Source of the DNA: Neolentinus lepideus HHB14362 ss-1
Taxonomy: Eukaryota > Basidiomycota > Agaricomycetes > Gloeophyllales > Gloeophyllaceae
DNA: 64,000 bases
Assembly: GCA_001632425.1 (NCBI GenBank)
Contig: KV425595.1
Location: 62,001-126,000, forward strand
Reading direction: 5' to 3'
The notes beneath the pieces were generated by a model that was not told where the DNA came from, did no database searches, and saw nothing but the letters and a program-made list of their open reading frames with translations. Below are positions 1 through 12,779 of the stretch, piece after piece. Positions within the stretch are counted from its first letter, which is position 1. Each line of letters opens with the position of its first letter. Both the position numbers and the translations under genes were made by a program.

Positions 1-1616
1 CCGACGCGGTGCTTTCCGTGTGGTACGAAGGTACCGTCGAACCCCGTGCCGACTGCTTCCCAGACTGTCATTGCGCGGCGACGGGGGAAAGCGTTGTATA
101 TTTCAGGCGAGACGATGCCGACACGTGTTGCGAGGAAGGACGTTGCATGTTGAGAGCGCCGCCGGCCAAAGAGCTTCAGCTCGGAATGGGGGCTGGGTTG
201 GTTATATGATTGTGGGTGGTCACCGGTCAGAATAGAGAGTAGCGTCGTCTTGCCAGAGCCTGTATAGCCGAAGGTAAATAACAATCTTTATTGGGAAGTA
301 GGGAAAACTACTCGCCATTTGCCCCTTGCAAATGCCAGCGGTCACCCGCGTGAATTTTCCAGTTGATATCTTTAAGAACCTGGAACAATAAAGCGTGAGT
401 TCTTCTACCGGAGGGGAGACTTCGATTAACGCACATGGCGTTCGTGGTACTTCACGTTGACACATTTCATGTGGACGAGCACGTCTCGTTGCTCCCTGGG
501 GACAGTGACAGACTTTTGACTGTTGGTTTTACTGTGCCAAAATTTTCCATCCAGCTTGTCGCTAAATTTACGGAGAATGTCTCCCTTCTCTCCTGTCGCA
601 ACTGTTCCGCCCATCACCGCAGCGACATGGGTGATCCATTCCGGAACGGGATCTTGTTTCCTTAGACCAAGAATTATTCGTGGATTGCGTGCCGCATGCA
701 GCGACTGCAGAATAGTGAGAAGTAGCGGTCGAGTGGTAGCATCCACACCAGCTATAAAATAACAGCATCAGGAAGCCATCTCACAGCGATGTCGAGGCAC
801 ATACTAAGTGGCTCATCGAGCAGCATGAGTTCTGGTCGGACAAGAAGGGCCTTGAGGATCCTCGCTTTCCTGGTCTGGCCATTGCTCAACGCAATCAGTG
901 GCAAGTCCAGTAGCCGTCCCAGGTCTAGTTTCTCCACGAGCTCATCAAAGAGCCTCCTGTCCTCCTCCGACATTTCCACGGAATGCACATTGTCACGGCG
1001 TGCAAACTCTGGCAGGGTTTCTGGGAACATGCTCTGCCTGAGAGTAATCTTGTCTTCCTCCCATACAGAGCCATAGCGCGCGGTGTAGTCGTAAAACTGA
1101 CCGCCTGAAGAACGTGGGCGGTGGGCGAAGGACACAAGGGAGACGGCTCTGTGGCTGCTATGAGAGGACAGGAAGGGGAAGATGCCTCCATGGGGAGGAG
1201 GTCTTAGACGATAGTTCCCATCTAAAACCTGTCCATTAGCAGCGTTATAGTGGGGAACTCAGTCTTTTATAAAGTTCAAGTAGATTGGGACACATGTGGA
1301 GGTTACCACTATTTGGGAGCATTCTCGATATTCCGGCCTGACTTGAACGTGCACACCCCAGACAAAAAGTCTTGATACTCACCTCTAACAGCATCGTCTT
1401 CTCCCCCGACCCTGCCCCGACAACAGCCCAGTTTTCACCGTCGTGCACATTCCATTGTAAATCACGGAATATGGGGGATGCACTCTTGGTGTCATCGAAC
1501 CGATAGACGTTGCATTTAGGAATATGGACTAAGGGTTCCTTCGATAAAGCACTTGTATGGGCCAGTCGTGATCCACTCTTCAAGTACGATCTAGTTGCCT
1601 GCAGAGTCAAAGACAT
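1..1616 (-). CDS. Two-domain soluble ABC ATPase (YDR061W-like), 3' end outside window
   Basis: Exons, minus strand: 1383-1616, 805-1228, 435-751, 316-379, 1-259 (continuing left). The first nucleotide-binding domain has a Walker A-like GAGSGEKT (residues about 63-70, E where G is usual), a signature-like LSNGQ and a Walker B ending LMLLDEPL. Splicing at 752-804 gives DEPLTGVDATTRPLL, as expected for a D-loop region. A second domain follows with LQGANGSGKTTLL as Walker A. No membrane helix is seen, so this is a tandem-ATPase protein, not a transporter by itself. In yeast the closest family is YDR061W, whose role is poorly known; the mitochondrial annotation of relatives is not shown here. The intron at 260-315 begins GC and ends AG and splits the second Walker A. 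The start at 1616 is the first ATG before conserved sequence. Confidence 0.82.
260..315 (-). other. GC-AG intron inside the second Walker A
   Basis: On the minus strand the intron starts gcgagt and ends tacag. Removing it joins CAAATG to GCTCTGGC, giving ANGSGKTTLL. No GT donor nearby restores this P-loop. GC-AG introns are a known minor class, so this is a normal but uncommon site rather than a lesion. Confidence 0.75.
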
Positions 1617-1967
1617 AATTTCATACGAACGATTAATATTCAGTGTCGAGGTGGATCAAGGTTGAGGGGACATTGCAGCTGACGGGGTCATATGAGTCAC
1701 TGAACGTTGTAGTGGATTGACAGACAACGCTCATATGCAAGAACCAGCAGAACCACCATAATCGCTGTAGGGTCGTGACTCTTAAGTTTTATGCTGGCAG
1801 AACGTATCGAAGTCATTGGTGAAATTATATTCTGCGCTTTCAAACATACATGTTGTATGGCATAAAGCCATCAAGAATGGGTCCCTCAGCGCTACAAGTC
1901 CGAATATTCAAGAAAGCCTCCTGTTAATATCATACAAGGCACATCGAACTTCACTCCAAAGCATGCC
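1617..1967. other. Intergenic, nothing recognised
   Basis: This 351-bp gap lies between the stop of the penta-EF-hand gene and the start of the ABC gene, both on minus. It must hold the ABC gene promoter and the 3' UTR of the EF-hand gene. I see no RNA gene, repeat or conserved reading frame. Confidence 0.5.
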
Positions 1968-3078
<1,111 letters not shown>

Positions 3079-3714
3079 GTTTCAATATCGAAGATTCAGA
3101 AATGTCGTTGATTGACAAAGTCGAAGACGCTCAGGAGCCACACCGGGTCATCGATAATGGATGGCAGTGCACGAGCACCAAGATTGCCACAAATGCAGTG
3201 CTTCTCGCGTACAGCCGGCCACAGCGCCACAGTTCGACGCAGGCAGATTTCTGGAGTGTAAGGCATAACAAGGTGATTTACATTTCCGACGTAGCTAAAG
3301 CATATACATAAGATCAAACATAAGCAGCACATGTAGGAATAAAAAGGGCCCATATGCAGTATACAAAACAAAACCCGACGATAAGGAGTGGAGAGGGGCA
3401 TGAACAAACCGACGCGTATTGTAGCAGTACGAAAAAGGAGAAACGGGAAATGACGAATACAATGCTGTGCAATAGGGTGATTTAACAGTGCGTGTATGCG
3501 TGGCTTAGTTGCTGAAAAAGTCCGAACGTGGCAGGAACTCGAAAACGTCGGTGCGTGCAGAGCAAAAACAAAGCACAGTCCAAATGCACGGCGAGAGCTG
3601 AGCTAGAAAACATCGCATCGCTCCAAAACCGCACTGCTGGGAATATGGCAACCGACAGATCGATATGGGGTAGGCAGGGGAAATGAAAGGAACGCGACGA
3701 GAACAGGGAACACA
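3079..3714. other. Intergenic, promoter of the PEF gene and Cdh1 3' flank
   Basis: This 636-bp stretch separates two minus-strand genes. Short open frames cross it in several phases, but none shows a domain or a consistent exon structure. No RNA gene or repeat is recognised. Confidence 0.5.
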
Positions 3715-6055
3715 TTAACGGATTTGCTTGGAGGGGTCGAGACGGCTCTCCTTGTGCTTGTCCGAGTTCTCCTTCTTGGGAAAGGCATTCCAGAACCGCA
3801 GCGTCTCGTCACCGGCGCCAGTCACGATGGTCTCACCGTCAGGACTCATGGCCAGGTAGAGTACGCGATGAGTGTGTCCGCTGAGCGACGCGATCGTTTC
3901 CATCTTGGGATACTTCCACAGACAGATCTGATTCTGTGCCACGGAGGACGAAAACCCGTGCGTGGACACGAGCTCGTGCGAGTTGAGCGACCACAGTAGG
4001 TTGCACACCTTACCGATGATGCATTAATTAGTTTCGCTCGTAACACCAAGCACGTGGTAAAAGTTACCTGGCTACCAGTATCAAGCTCAAACGTCTTTGT
4101 ACCGTTTGATGTGTTCCAGAACCGGATATGTTTGTCCTGTGTTCCTCCTCCGGTAGCCAAGGTGCTTGCCTCGTGCGGATTCCATGCCAGTGCCTTCACC
4201 GCCGCGGTATGGTCGTGGAACTTCCACAACGGCACCTCTCCAGCTGCCAAGTCCTCTCCATTGGTAACACCATTCCCTGAGGTTGCTGTTCGTCCCGCAT
4301 TGAAACCTGGGCGCCTCGAACCTCGCAGGTCCCAGATACAGACTTTGTTGTCGTTGCCACCACTGGCGAGAAGAGCAGTATCTGGTCCCCCGTTTCCGCT
4401 CCACTTTAACCCACACACTTCTTGCTTGTGACCTTGAGACCTCTTGATCGGCTCTTGCTCCATCATGCGGACATCTCTATGGTGGATGAAGCGATCTCGG
4501 GACCCGGAGGTAAGGATATACTGGCTCCACGCTAAAGCACCGATTCGTTGTGTATGCGCGGTTTGGAAAGTGCGCGTGAGCTGGAGAGTGGTTGCATCGT
4601 AGATATGGAGTCGACCGGATAGAGTGCCAACCGCGAGATAGGTGCCCTGCAAAATAACAAAAACGATCAGCTGCAGCTCATGTCATGCACGAGACCAATA
4701 CCGACTCGTTGCACCCAGGAGACAGAGCTGATCGTATCATTCCTGCTAGCCAGGTCACATAGCTTCGACACCGCAGCTGTATGCGCCGCCCAGAGGTAGA
4801 CGGAGGTCCCAAGCCCCACGCCCAAGACATTCGTACTGGACCAGTCTACCAAATTCAAGTAGAAATCGTCTGCAAGTTCCGGCGCGTCCAGGACACGGTA
4901 TGGAGTCTTGCAGACGCTGCGCGTGGCTGCACGAGGGCTGGCGAGAAGAGCTTGGCTGGCAGGGCGGAGGGGGCTCATTGTGTATGCTTGGTCGGTGATG
5001 AGATCGAGGCGTCGGCTGGGTGTTGAGGGGTTGGACCCAGGGGTAGTGGAATAGTGGTTGAAGATTCGAGTTCTACCTGGAGTAGTAGGTAATGTTAGGT
5101 TTGCAGAGCGCGGCCGGGTTGGCGAGGCAGGAGGATCGGGATCTGCGGCCATTTCAGTGTATAGAGCGCTTTGGAATAGGGTGTTCGCTTGTTCTGTAGA
5201 ATCGATCGTTAGTAAAATGATAGACATATTCCAGTATGGCTCGGGTAGTCCAGTATCCGGCAGCCCGCGATGACAGCAATGCTGTCATTTGCTGTGCAAC
5301 ATGAATGATGCAGCGCAACGGGTAGTCCATAGATCCAGTCGCAACCACGTATTAGCTTCCCTTCATTCATGCATCTCTGTGTTGTGCCACATGTGGCAGA
5401 CACGATGAATCCTGTCCCACCCCACAATTTGTCACACTATCGAGTAAGTGGCATCTTTTCGCCAGACTTCAATGGAACGCAGAGCCGCGGGCTATTGATC
5501 AACTAGCGTTCATCTTGAAGACGTTTTTGGCGATGACACGGTGGACAGGTGGCATGGATGCGATGTGGCAGATATAAGTCGCGCGATTAAACGTGACAGA
5601 GAATGTTTAAGAGGATGAATGAAGGTGTGTCATGTGGCATGGACGTACACAATGCCTCACTTTTGTCACCTCGGACAGACGGATACTGTGCACCCAAGGA
5701 GGAACACGGGACACTCACCTCTCTGTGCATCAGACTCAGATGGAATAATTCTGTTCTTCGACGGCGTCAACGGCGCTGCACGTATATTGTAGTTTGTACG
5801 ATCGCCGGATTCTCTGGAGGGTATGAACCGATCACCATATGTGTGCTGGGTCCGGGGCTGCACCGGGGAGTTCGGTCCGCCGCTGTCGCTTCGAGAGGTT
5901 TCACCCGAATCCAAAGACGGCGTCGAGGACGAACTCCCGCCGAAGATGCTATCCATGCGCGGCTTTTGACGCGGCGGCTCCTGTGATTCATCTTCTCCGT
6001 CTTGACGAGTCTGCCGTAGGCGCTTGCCATAGGGGGAGTTCCTCAAGCTAGTCAT
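3715..6055 (-). CDS. CDH1: APC/C activator Cdh1/Fizzy-related, WD40 protein
   Basis: Exons, minus: 5719-6055, 4706-5193, 4068-4646, 3715-4008; about 564 residues. The N-terminal region carries the C-box (GDRFIPSR, residues about 75-82) that docks on the anaphase-promoting complex. The linker and first WD40 blade read [17 protein letters not shown] followed by [14 protein letters not shown]. The [10 protein letters not shown] form is Cdh1-like; Cdc20 proteins have a different wording here. Seven WD40 blades follow. The protein ends in Ile-Arg, the IR tail that binds APC3/Cdc27. It should recruit substrates for ubiquitination at mitotic exit and in G1. Intron 1 (5194-5718) is 525 bp, ten times the usual length here. 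The gene is divergent from the Spt7 gene. Confidence 0.93.
5194..5718 (-). other. Unusually long first intron of the Cdh1 gene
   Basis: Splicing 5719 to 5193 keeps phase and joins SDAQR to [16 protein letters not shown]. Every other intron I mapped in the window is far shorter, nearly all under 100 bp. An unrecognised small exon or a regulatory element could lie inside; I see no conserved peptide in it. Confidence 0.6.
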
Positions 6056-6711
6056 AGTGGCTTATAGTCGTGAATTAAAAGCAAAGAAAGAGAAATGGTC
6101 TAGTTTTCGACCTGTGGCATGGGCTTTGTAGGATCGACGTTGTGGCAGAAGGTAAACCTGCGAGATGCGCGCTTATGTAATACGCGTCGTGGACGCGTTC
6201 GTTTAGACCGATCGCGCATTGATCCAGATTCGGTATTATTTGAGTTTGAATACTAGACCTGTTCAATAACTATATTTGGAAGGCAAGGATTTCGGCTTTA
6301 AAACTTGCTGACATCCTTCGTTTATGGGCAATACAAGGGACACACAAGCTGTTGGATTCAATTCATGCTCCTAGCTTTCGTGTTACTGCTGACAGTCGTT
6401 GCTTGCTATCAAGTACTTCATAGTCTTGCCCGAGTCGCAGTTTCGTGCTCCGACTCCCAGTCCCAATGCATGCGTATCCTCGCGGCCCAGGGACAACCGG
6501 GCCGCGTCCTGCAACCTGCTACCATTGTTCGCTGCATGCATTCATCTGCCACACAACTTTGCCACACCAGACCCGCTCTGCAGAAGTGACTTAGCATTGA
6601 TTTCCACAGGCAGTAGCCTGCCTGTGGCCGAAGGTGAGTGCGGCAGTGTCCGAAGGCTACAATCGCCGCTCTAAATGCTGTCTTGTTCCGTTCCATCATA
6701 GCGGAAGGAGC
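6056..6711. promoter_or_regulatory. Shared divergent promoter region of CDH1 and SPT7
   Basis: The two genes start 656 bp apart and point away from each other, so both promoters must lie here. No clear TATA box sits at a useful distance from either ATG. Overlapping short frames on both strands show no protein family. Function is inferred only from position. Confidence 0.5.
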
Positions 6712-6717
6712 ATGAAC
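6712..6717 (+). other. Six-nucleotide first coding exon of SPT7
   Basis: The exon reads ATGAAC and is followed by gtgagt; the 47-bp intron ends gtag at 6764. Exon 2 continues AACTTGCTG, giving [10 protein letters not shown]. No ATG in phase exists at the start of exon 2, so the tiny exon decides the start. Confidence 0.7.
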
Positions 6718-9663
6718 GTGAGTGCACCCGTCCTGGACAGCTTAGCTCTATTGACTTCGCGTAGAACTTGCTGAGGACGCTCACCGAGAGCAGTATCAAG
6801 TCCTCGCTTCCCGAACCCGAGCTCAAGTTACTCTTGGCCACCGTCAAGGAGAGCCGAGTGAGTACGCGGTGGTCTTCGTCCCGATCATACCTGCTAACGG
6901 TCTCGAAGCGTAACATCAATGACCCGAAGGTCTCGGACCCATTCTACGATGCTCTAGAAGATCTCCTACACGACTTGCGCACGGTGACTGTGGTGCGTGA
7001 ACTACATGCACTTGTATCATACGCCTTTGACCTCAACTCAGGATAACCGGGACGCGGAGCCGTTCTTGAAGCCTGTGTCGAAAGCAGAAGCTCCAGACTA
7101 CTATGATGGTGCGTGCCGTGCCATATCTCGCGTTCTGTGCCAAAGCTAATGTGGCGCAGTCATCCCTAACCCCATGGACCTCCAAACCATGCTCAAGAAG
7201 GTGAAACAAAAACAATACAAATCAAAGAAAGAGTTCAAAGATGATTTGGACCTAATATGGTCGAACTGCTTCACGTACAATGCGGCTGAGGTACGTCTGC
7301 GTTCTGCTATTCTCGATGCCCTGTCACCGACCTTTCCCAGAACCACCCTCTCCGGGGGTGCGCCACACGGCTGAAAGCCAAGGCCGAACGGTTACTGAAG
7401 AACATCACCGACCGGAAGGAGCGTCTAGATCCCGTCATCCCGCCTGTGCTCGGATCGAATCCTAAAGTCAATGGCTTCCAGCACACCTTTCGTCCGCGGT
7501 CACCCATCTCGCCGCCCCAAGTTGTGGCGCCGAAGAAACCATCTCCCGGACCCGTGAAGATTATTGTTCCTGCCCGGCAGCCAGGCGAGAAGGTACCATT
7601 CCCAGACTCATACACGATCGACCGTACGCCGGAGGGCATGGCACTGTTCAAGCACCTCGACGAGCAGCTTGAGCATGGCGACCATGCGTATGTGACTGAG
7701 AAGCTAAGAGAGGTCATTGGTGGGATCGTTTCTCCGCCGCCGCCGCCCGCCGAGCAGTGGACATCAGACGGGGACGTTGGGGATAAGCGGAAAGTGTGAG
7801 TTCCGTTGTTGTGCAGTTGGATTTGATCGTGCCTACAGTAACGTACAGAAACGGTCTCGTGGACCCACGACCTCGGAAACGGACGCGAATACAGTCTCAG
7901 ATACCCTTAGAACAAGAGAGGGAGGCTCTCGACCTATGGTGGCTCGCCGTGCAATCACCTGCCTTCCTGGCGAACGGTTTCCCTACTCTCATCCGCACAT
8001 CCTCCGGCAATCTAGACAACTGGCGCTCACGCTCGAACGAAGCCGACGGCCTGCCCACCGTGAGGAAGAAAACCAAAAAGAAAAAGAAACCTGATGAGGG
8101 CCCCAAGATGAACTCGACGCTTTATCTGATCAACAGCAACATCCGCACGATCAAGCGCGTGCGGACCGCACACGCGAAGCTCGCGGCTCTGAATAGCCAG
8201 CAGCAGGCGCAAAGCGAGGAGGGCGGAGCGCAGCCGCCTGAGCCGCCAGATTTGTCGGCTGTTGCGGCGGATATTGATGATAAGGTGGACGAAAGACCGT
8301 GGAGGCCTGTAGCAGCGGGAATCGATATGGGAGAGGAGCTGGCGGATGATTGTTTGCGCTGGATGGGGTCAAAGATCTTGGAGCACGCAGGTTTCCAAGG
8401 TCGGACTTTGTGCGGAAAAGGAAATCCTAACTAACTCTGACTCATAGGGACATCCAAGGCTGCTCTTGATGTGCTCGCTGGAGTTGCATCAGAGTATCTT
8501 CAGAATGTTGGGCGCACACTTCGTTTCTTGGTCGACCGGTACTCTGGGAATATGACGGCCGAAGTGCGTAGTTTATCATCATACTGTGTGTGGTTGGCTA
8601 ATGGGTTATTCACAGGAAATTATCCTTCATACCCTGTTTGAGAGCGGTACTACGAAGATACAGGACTTGGAGCGCTATGTCAAGGACGATATTATTCGTT
8701 ATGGCAGTCGCCTGGGTGAATTGGAGAAGAAGCTGGTTAATGCGTACTCGGAAGCTGTGAGTGCCACCAGATACATTCCTTGACATCACTCATACTGGAT
8801 GCTAGGCCACTGATGAAGCTTTGGATGATGATGCACTGTTCGCGCATGAAGACGACGAACACGAAGATAGTGCATTTGTCATGTACGTGACCCTCTCCTT
8901 CAGATATGTTTGGGATATTAAAGCGTCGCACAGGGGCAATTTTGCGGATGCTTTGGGGGACGATTTCTTGGGCCTCAAAGAGCTGGGTATTGCAGACGAA
9001 TTCGGTCTTTCGAGTTTGTCTATTCCCAAGAAGCTTCTCAAAGGAAAGAGTAAGGCAGACCAGAGACTGTCTGCTGCGTACGTATTCAGGTGTATAGTTC
9101 CGATCTACTGCCCTCTTCTTACATTTGTGATTTCCAGTGCCAAACCCGCCGAACCTCCTCCACCGTTCCCGCCACCGCCACCCCTTCTTCCGTTGGACGC
9201 AAACAGTATGGAAGACCAGATTGGCCTGCTCAAGCCATACTATCAACAGCGATTTTCCGCGCTCGCTGCGACCACCGCAGGTTCTTCTCTTGGTTTCGCA
9301 GTTTCTCAACCGGCCTTGTCTGACGATGTGCCGCAACCCTCCCATACCAAGATCGGGCCTATCGGACAGATAATGAAACCGGCTGCTTCAAGTTCCGTGA
9401 AGAAGAAACCGAAATCCGCTCAGACTCCTGCAGTCGCAGCACCCGCTGCTCCTGCCAAAGTCAATCCCAATACCAACGGGAACGGGCGACCTCTTGCTCC
9501 TGCGACTGCCCCTGCTACTCCAGCCCCGGTTCCTGCGCCTGACATGCCCCCTCCGCCACCTGTGAAGAAGAACCCTGTTGGTCGACCTAGAAAGAAGAAA
9601 CTACCGGACGGGGCGATGCCTGATATGATGATACCAAATCCGAACTCAAACCCTCTTAGTTAG
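6712..9663 (+). CDS. SPT7: SAGA complex subunit Spt7 (bromodomain, histone-fold)
   Basis: Twelve exons: 6712-6717, 6765-6857, 6909-6992, 7042-7108, 7160-7290, 7341-7795, 7849-8399, 8448-8563, 8616-8756, 8806-8882, 8934-9077, 9138-9663; 796 residues. The N-terminus [14 protein letters not shown] matches Spt7. The bromodomain (residues about 60-140) holds [17 protein letters not shown] and [10 protein letters not shown], including the acetyl-lysine-binding Asn. After a charged linker comes a conserved [17 protein letters not shown] block and a histone-fold region ([19 protein letters not shown]) that pairs with a TAF10-type partner. The Pro/Ala-rich tail has an AT-hook-like VGRPRKKK. Spt7 is a core scaffold of the SAGA coactivator in the nucleus. 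Exon 1 is only 6 nt (Met-Asn). All phases agree through to the stop. Confidence 0.9.
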
Positions 9664-9804
9664 TCGACACATTTGTAGCTTCTATTCGTTGTTTGTTGCT
9701 CGTCTGGATCGTACATTTGTAGCATTATTAGTATTATTATTTCTCTCCGAGGTGATATTCGTTGGATCGACGCAAAGTCTGGATTCAGTCTGGCATATGT
9801 GGTT

Positions 9805-11209
9805 ATGGGCGAGTCGACACGCCTGGACGTGCTACAATCACGGTCACGTGATGCTCTCGGTATTAAAACGCGTCGCGAATTCCGCGGACATTCTTCTACA
9901 TACGACTTACATAACGCTATCGACTACGACATGCTATTCTCGTCCAGCATTAACTCTTCTCTCAAGTCCACAACGGACTTGATTCTGCTATCATACGCGG
10001 ACAAACGGGAGATTGTGCCTTTGCCCCACACATACGCTGTGAGTGATACATAGCTTAAGCATGGGAGGATTCCTTCGTCTGAAGTCTGGTGAAAGGATGC
10101 AGAGAATATTACTCGCGAAGTGTTTGGTCTGAGTCGAGGGACGAACATCGTTTTCAGTACACAGGATCTGGACGTCTGCCGTGGCAAGTCAGCCGTCATT
10201 AACAAGCGAGCTTGGGATGCGCTACGTTTACTCCTATCTACCATCGAGGTTGAGATAGGTGACGGGAAGCGGCTATATACCTCTTCAGGTACGTCTGCCT
10301 CGGCCTTGCGTCTTACCTCATAGTCACCACTGTCCTGAACAGACAAAGGGCTTTCGCAAGCCGACTCAAGCTCGGAGGCAGACGAGAAGGAGTTTGTCGT
10401 CTTGAAGTCATTCTGCTCTGCCTTCAAAGACAAGGTGCGGTCAGTCGGCGAAGAACAGACCACACACTCGAGACAGACAAGCCCGGCCCCCTCCGCTCGT
10501 GATCACACTGAGACAGAGAACCAAGCGGATGGGCAAATCAGACGTGAATCATGCCAATGCAGGAAGGCCGACGCGGGATTCAGTAATCTCATCAACGCTT
10601 TTGCAACTGTTAACTCGGGTAGTGGTGCTCACCAGTCATCCATGCGGCGCGTGCCCTCCAAGCGCGACAGAGACGAAGGTTCGCAAAATCCAAAAATCGC
10701 CAATACGACACACTAACACCGCACACAGGCAGCGACTCGAGTCTAGCGGTCATCAAGATCAAGCAAGAAAAAACCGAAACTAATAATCCCATCGTTTCAG
10801 TTTCTCAGCCCAACGGTAACTACTCTTTTCCCCTTCCCATGCCCACTCTCTCATCCTCTGCGCAGACCACCCCAGTTCCCAAGACGCCGCCGCCAGCACG
10901 AGCGACAAATTTCTCGTCACCATAGAGCACCGCGCGAGCGGCAAACAAGCCCTGTTCCGCACGCGCGGCGACTACCCCGTATCAAAGGTGCTCCTCAGCG
11001 CGTGCAAGTCGTTCAAACTGGACCACAGCCGGTACGTGCTATCCGCCTTCGCTGCCATGTAGCTCATGCGAATTCGATGGCCGCTTGCTAGGTCGAATCT
11101 GTTCCTGCTTGGCGACGATGGCGTGTGGAGGGGGGTACAGCAGGATGATACGATGGCGTGTGCGGGTGCGAGGGAGGGTGCGCGGTTCGTTGTCGGGGAG
11201 GTCTCCTAA
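9805..11209 (+). CDS. Uncharacterised fungal protein, 377 residues
   Basis: Six exons: 9805-10038, 10096-10288, 10343-10678, 10729-10815, 10866-11031, 11092-11209. All junctions are GT-AG and all phases agree, so the gene is well supported although I cannot name the family. The first 140 residues look folded. The middle is Ser/Glu-rich and low in complexity. It contains IKIKQEKTE, in which IKQE fits the consensus for SUMO attachment. The last 90 residues (SDKFLVTIEHRASGKQALFR, then VSKVLLSACKSFKLD and LFLLGDDG) form a compact region whose order of elements recalls ubiquitin-like or SUMO-like folds in Rad60-type proteins; that is only a guess. An in-frame GTG lies upstream, but the ATG at 9805 is preferred. 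Confidence 0.75.
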
Positions 11210-11327
11210 ATACCAACTGCGCCTACAGACTATTTATTAATTCAATTGTTCGTATTGTATTCTAGTCGTTGCCCGCTGCTCCTTCGCAACGTTCTCTATG
11301 AATTTATAAAAGAAAATATACTTCTAA

Positions 11328-11408
11328 GGGCACTTGGTGTAGTTGGTTATCACGCCCGCTTAGCATGTTGTTTGCGGGAGGGGACCGGTTCAATTCCGGT
11401 AGTGTCCA
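11328..11408 (+). tRNA. tRNA-Ala (anticodon AGC) with a 7-nt intron
   Basis: The acceptor arm pairs GGGCACT with AGTGTCC, including the G3-U70 wobble that identifies alanine tRNA. The D arm is 11337-11353, and the anticodon stem pairs CCCGC with GCGGG. The loop TTAGCATGTTGTTT has 14 nt, so a 7-nt intron sits after position 37, one base past the AGC anticodon. The T arm is ACCGG TTCAATT CCGGT and the discriminator base is A. A five-T run near 11434 can end Pol III transcription. CCA is not encoded, as usual in eukaryotes. Confidence 0.9.
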
Positions 11409-11783
11409 TGAGATTGGTTACTCATCCTCTTCTTTTTGTTAAGGGGAACAGCATTACCACCATCGTACATCATCTGTACCGTATCTACCCGCGTCAACCG
11501 AGTCCTTACTTATCTATGCACTTACAACGCAGTAATCAAGTAAAAATACAACATCAAGTTTCATTAAACGTTGTTACTTGTTAATGACAACACCGAGAAG
11601 CATTACAAAAGGACGTCTACACTATTATACAATACTTGACTCAAAATATCGCAGCCGAGGAAATTAGTGTGTACTGGGGGATGCGGTGGAATTGCAAGAG
11701 ATGGAGACATTGCAAGACATCAAAGGACGTGAAAACTCGTTTTACGAAGCATAAGTAGTCATTCCAGGAAAATGAATGGGAGT
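11409..11783. other. Intergenic between tRNA and opsin-related gene
   Basis: Contains the T-rich Pol III stop just after the tRNA and the 3' flank of the minus-strand opsin-related gene. I see no reading frame or repeat that can be supported. Confidence 0.45.
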
Positions 11784-12779
11784 TTATGCGGTGGCAGTGG
11801 TAGTGGCGCCGTTGGTAGCAGCGGGGGCACCCGTCACCGGCGCGCCCGTGGCCCTCATACTATCACCCGAGAAGCGGTAATAGTCAGTGGGCTTGCCGCT
11901 CTGCAGCCCAAACGCCGCATAGTCGACGGAGCGCAGGCGCCAGAGGTGGAAGAACAGGAAGAACGGGCCGGCGAAGAGGTCGAGGACGCCGTAAAACACC
12001 ATCTCGGACGTGACCTTGATGACGTTCCCGCCCTCGCTGAGGCCCCAGCACACGGGATACAGCAACAAGAGGAACGAGAGCCAGCCGCCGCCGGTCAGGT
12101 AGGTGGTGCGCACGGGGGCGGTGAAGGTGGAGCGGCCGCCGTGACCGAGGAACTCCCACCAGACGTAGAAGAGCGAGGCGACACCGAAGACGTAGTACCC
12201 CCACTTGTACGTGCTGTGCGTGAGGGCGCCGAGGAGGCCGGAGATGACGGTGACTTCGATCATGAAGACGGCGGTGACGATGTCAGAGAGAGAAAGGCCG
12301 GTGGTGAGGAGCAGCTCGAGGAGGACGAGGGGCGCGGTGATGAACCATTGGATGTAGCGGGCGTACTGAAGACAAGGATTAGAATGCGGCTGGGATTACA
12401 ACTTTGGTGGTGCTTACCCAGATCTGGCGCGTTCCACCGCCATGACGGTTGAACTCGGTCTGGATGGGAGTGGCACCGAGGTCGGAAGCCATCGAGAAGT
12501 AGGCGATACTGGCCGTGGTCAAGATAATAATTGGCAGCTGGTGGAAGACGCGTTGGCCGCGCGGTCTCTGCAAAGGGTTGTTAGAGACTTGTCAACATCC
12601 ATAGTTAATTTACAACTTACAGTAAAGGACCAGCAGATGAAGACCAAATCCGAGCAGAGCATGACGGCGAATACTGCCCACAACCAATCAGACCCCGCGG
12701 TACTGAGGTGGATGTCGGCATTGGTAGGGTTGAGGTCCAACGCGCGGTTGAGGTCGTCGAAGGATGGTAGAGACGGCAT
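11784..12779 (-). CDS. Opsin-related heat-shock-type membrane protein (Hsp30/Yro2/Mrh1 family)
   Basis: Exons, minus: 12621-12779, 12418-12567, 11784-12365; 296 residues, seven predicted helices. Helix C reads YARYIQWFITAPLVLLELL, clearly aligned with microbial rhodopsin. The proton-acceptor Asp is Gln here and the proton-donor Asp is Glu. In helix G the sequence VLDLFAGPFF has Gly where rhodopsins have the retinal-binding Lys (DVSAK), so it should not bind retinal. Such opsin-related proteins in yeasts (Hsp30, Yro2, Mrh1) sit in the plasma membrane, and Hsp30 dampens the proton pump Pma1 under stress. The tail is Ala/Thr-rich. A perfect three-unit heat-shock element lies about 270 bp upstream. 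The family call is firm; the exact role is inferred. Confidence 0.9.

Noticed and set aside
11772..12452. 226-codon plus-strand open frame
   Set aside because: It is antisense to the opsin-related gene, which has clear homology and splicing. GC-rich antisense frames are common.
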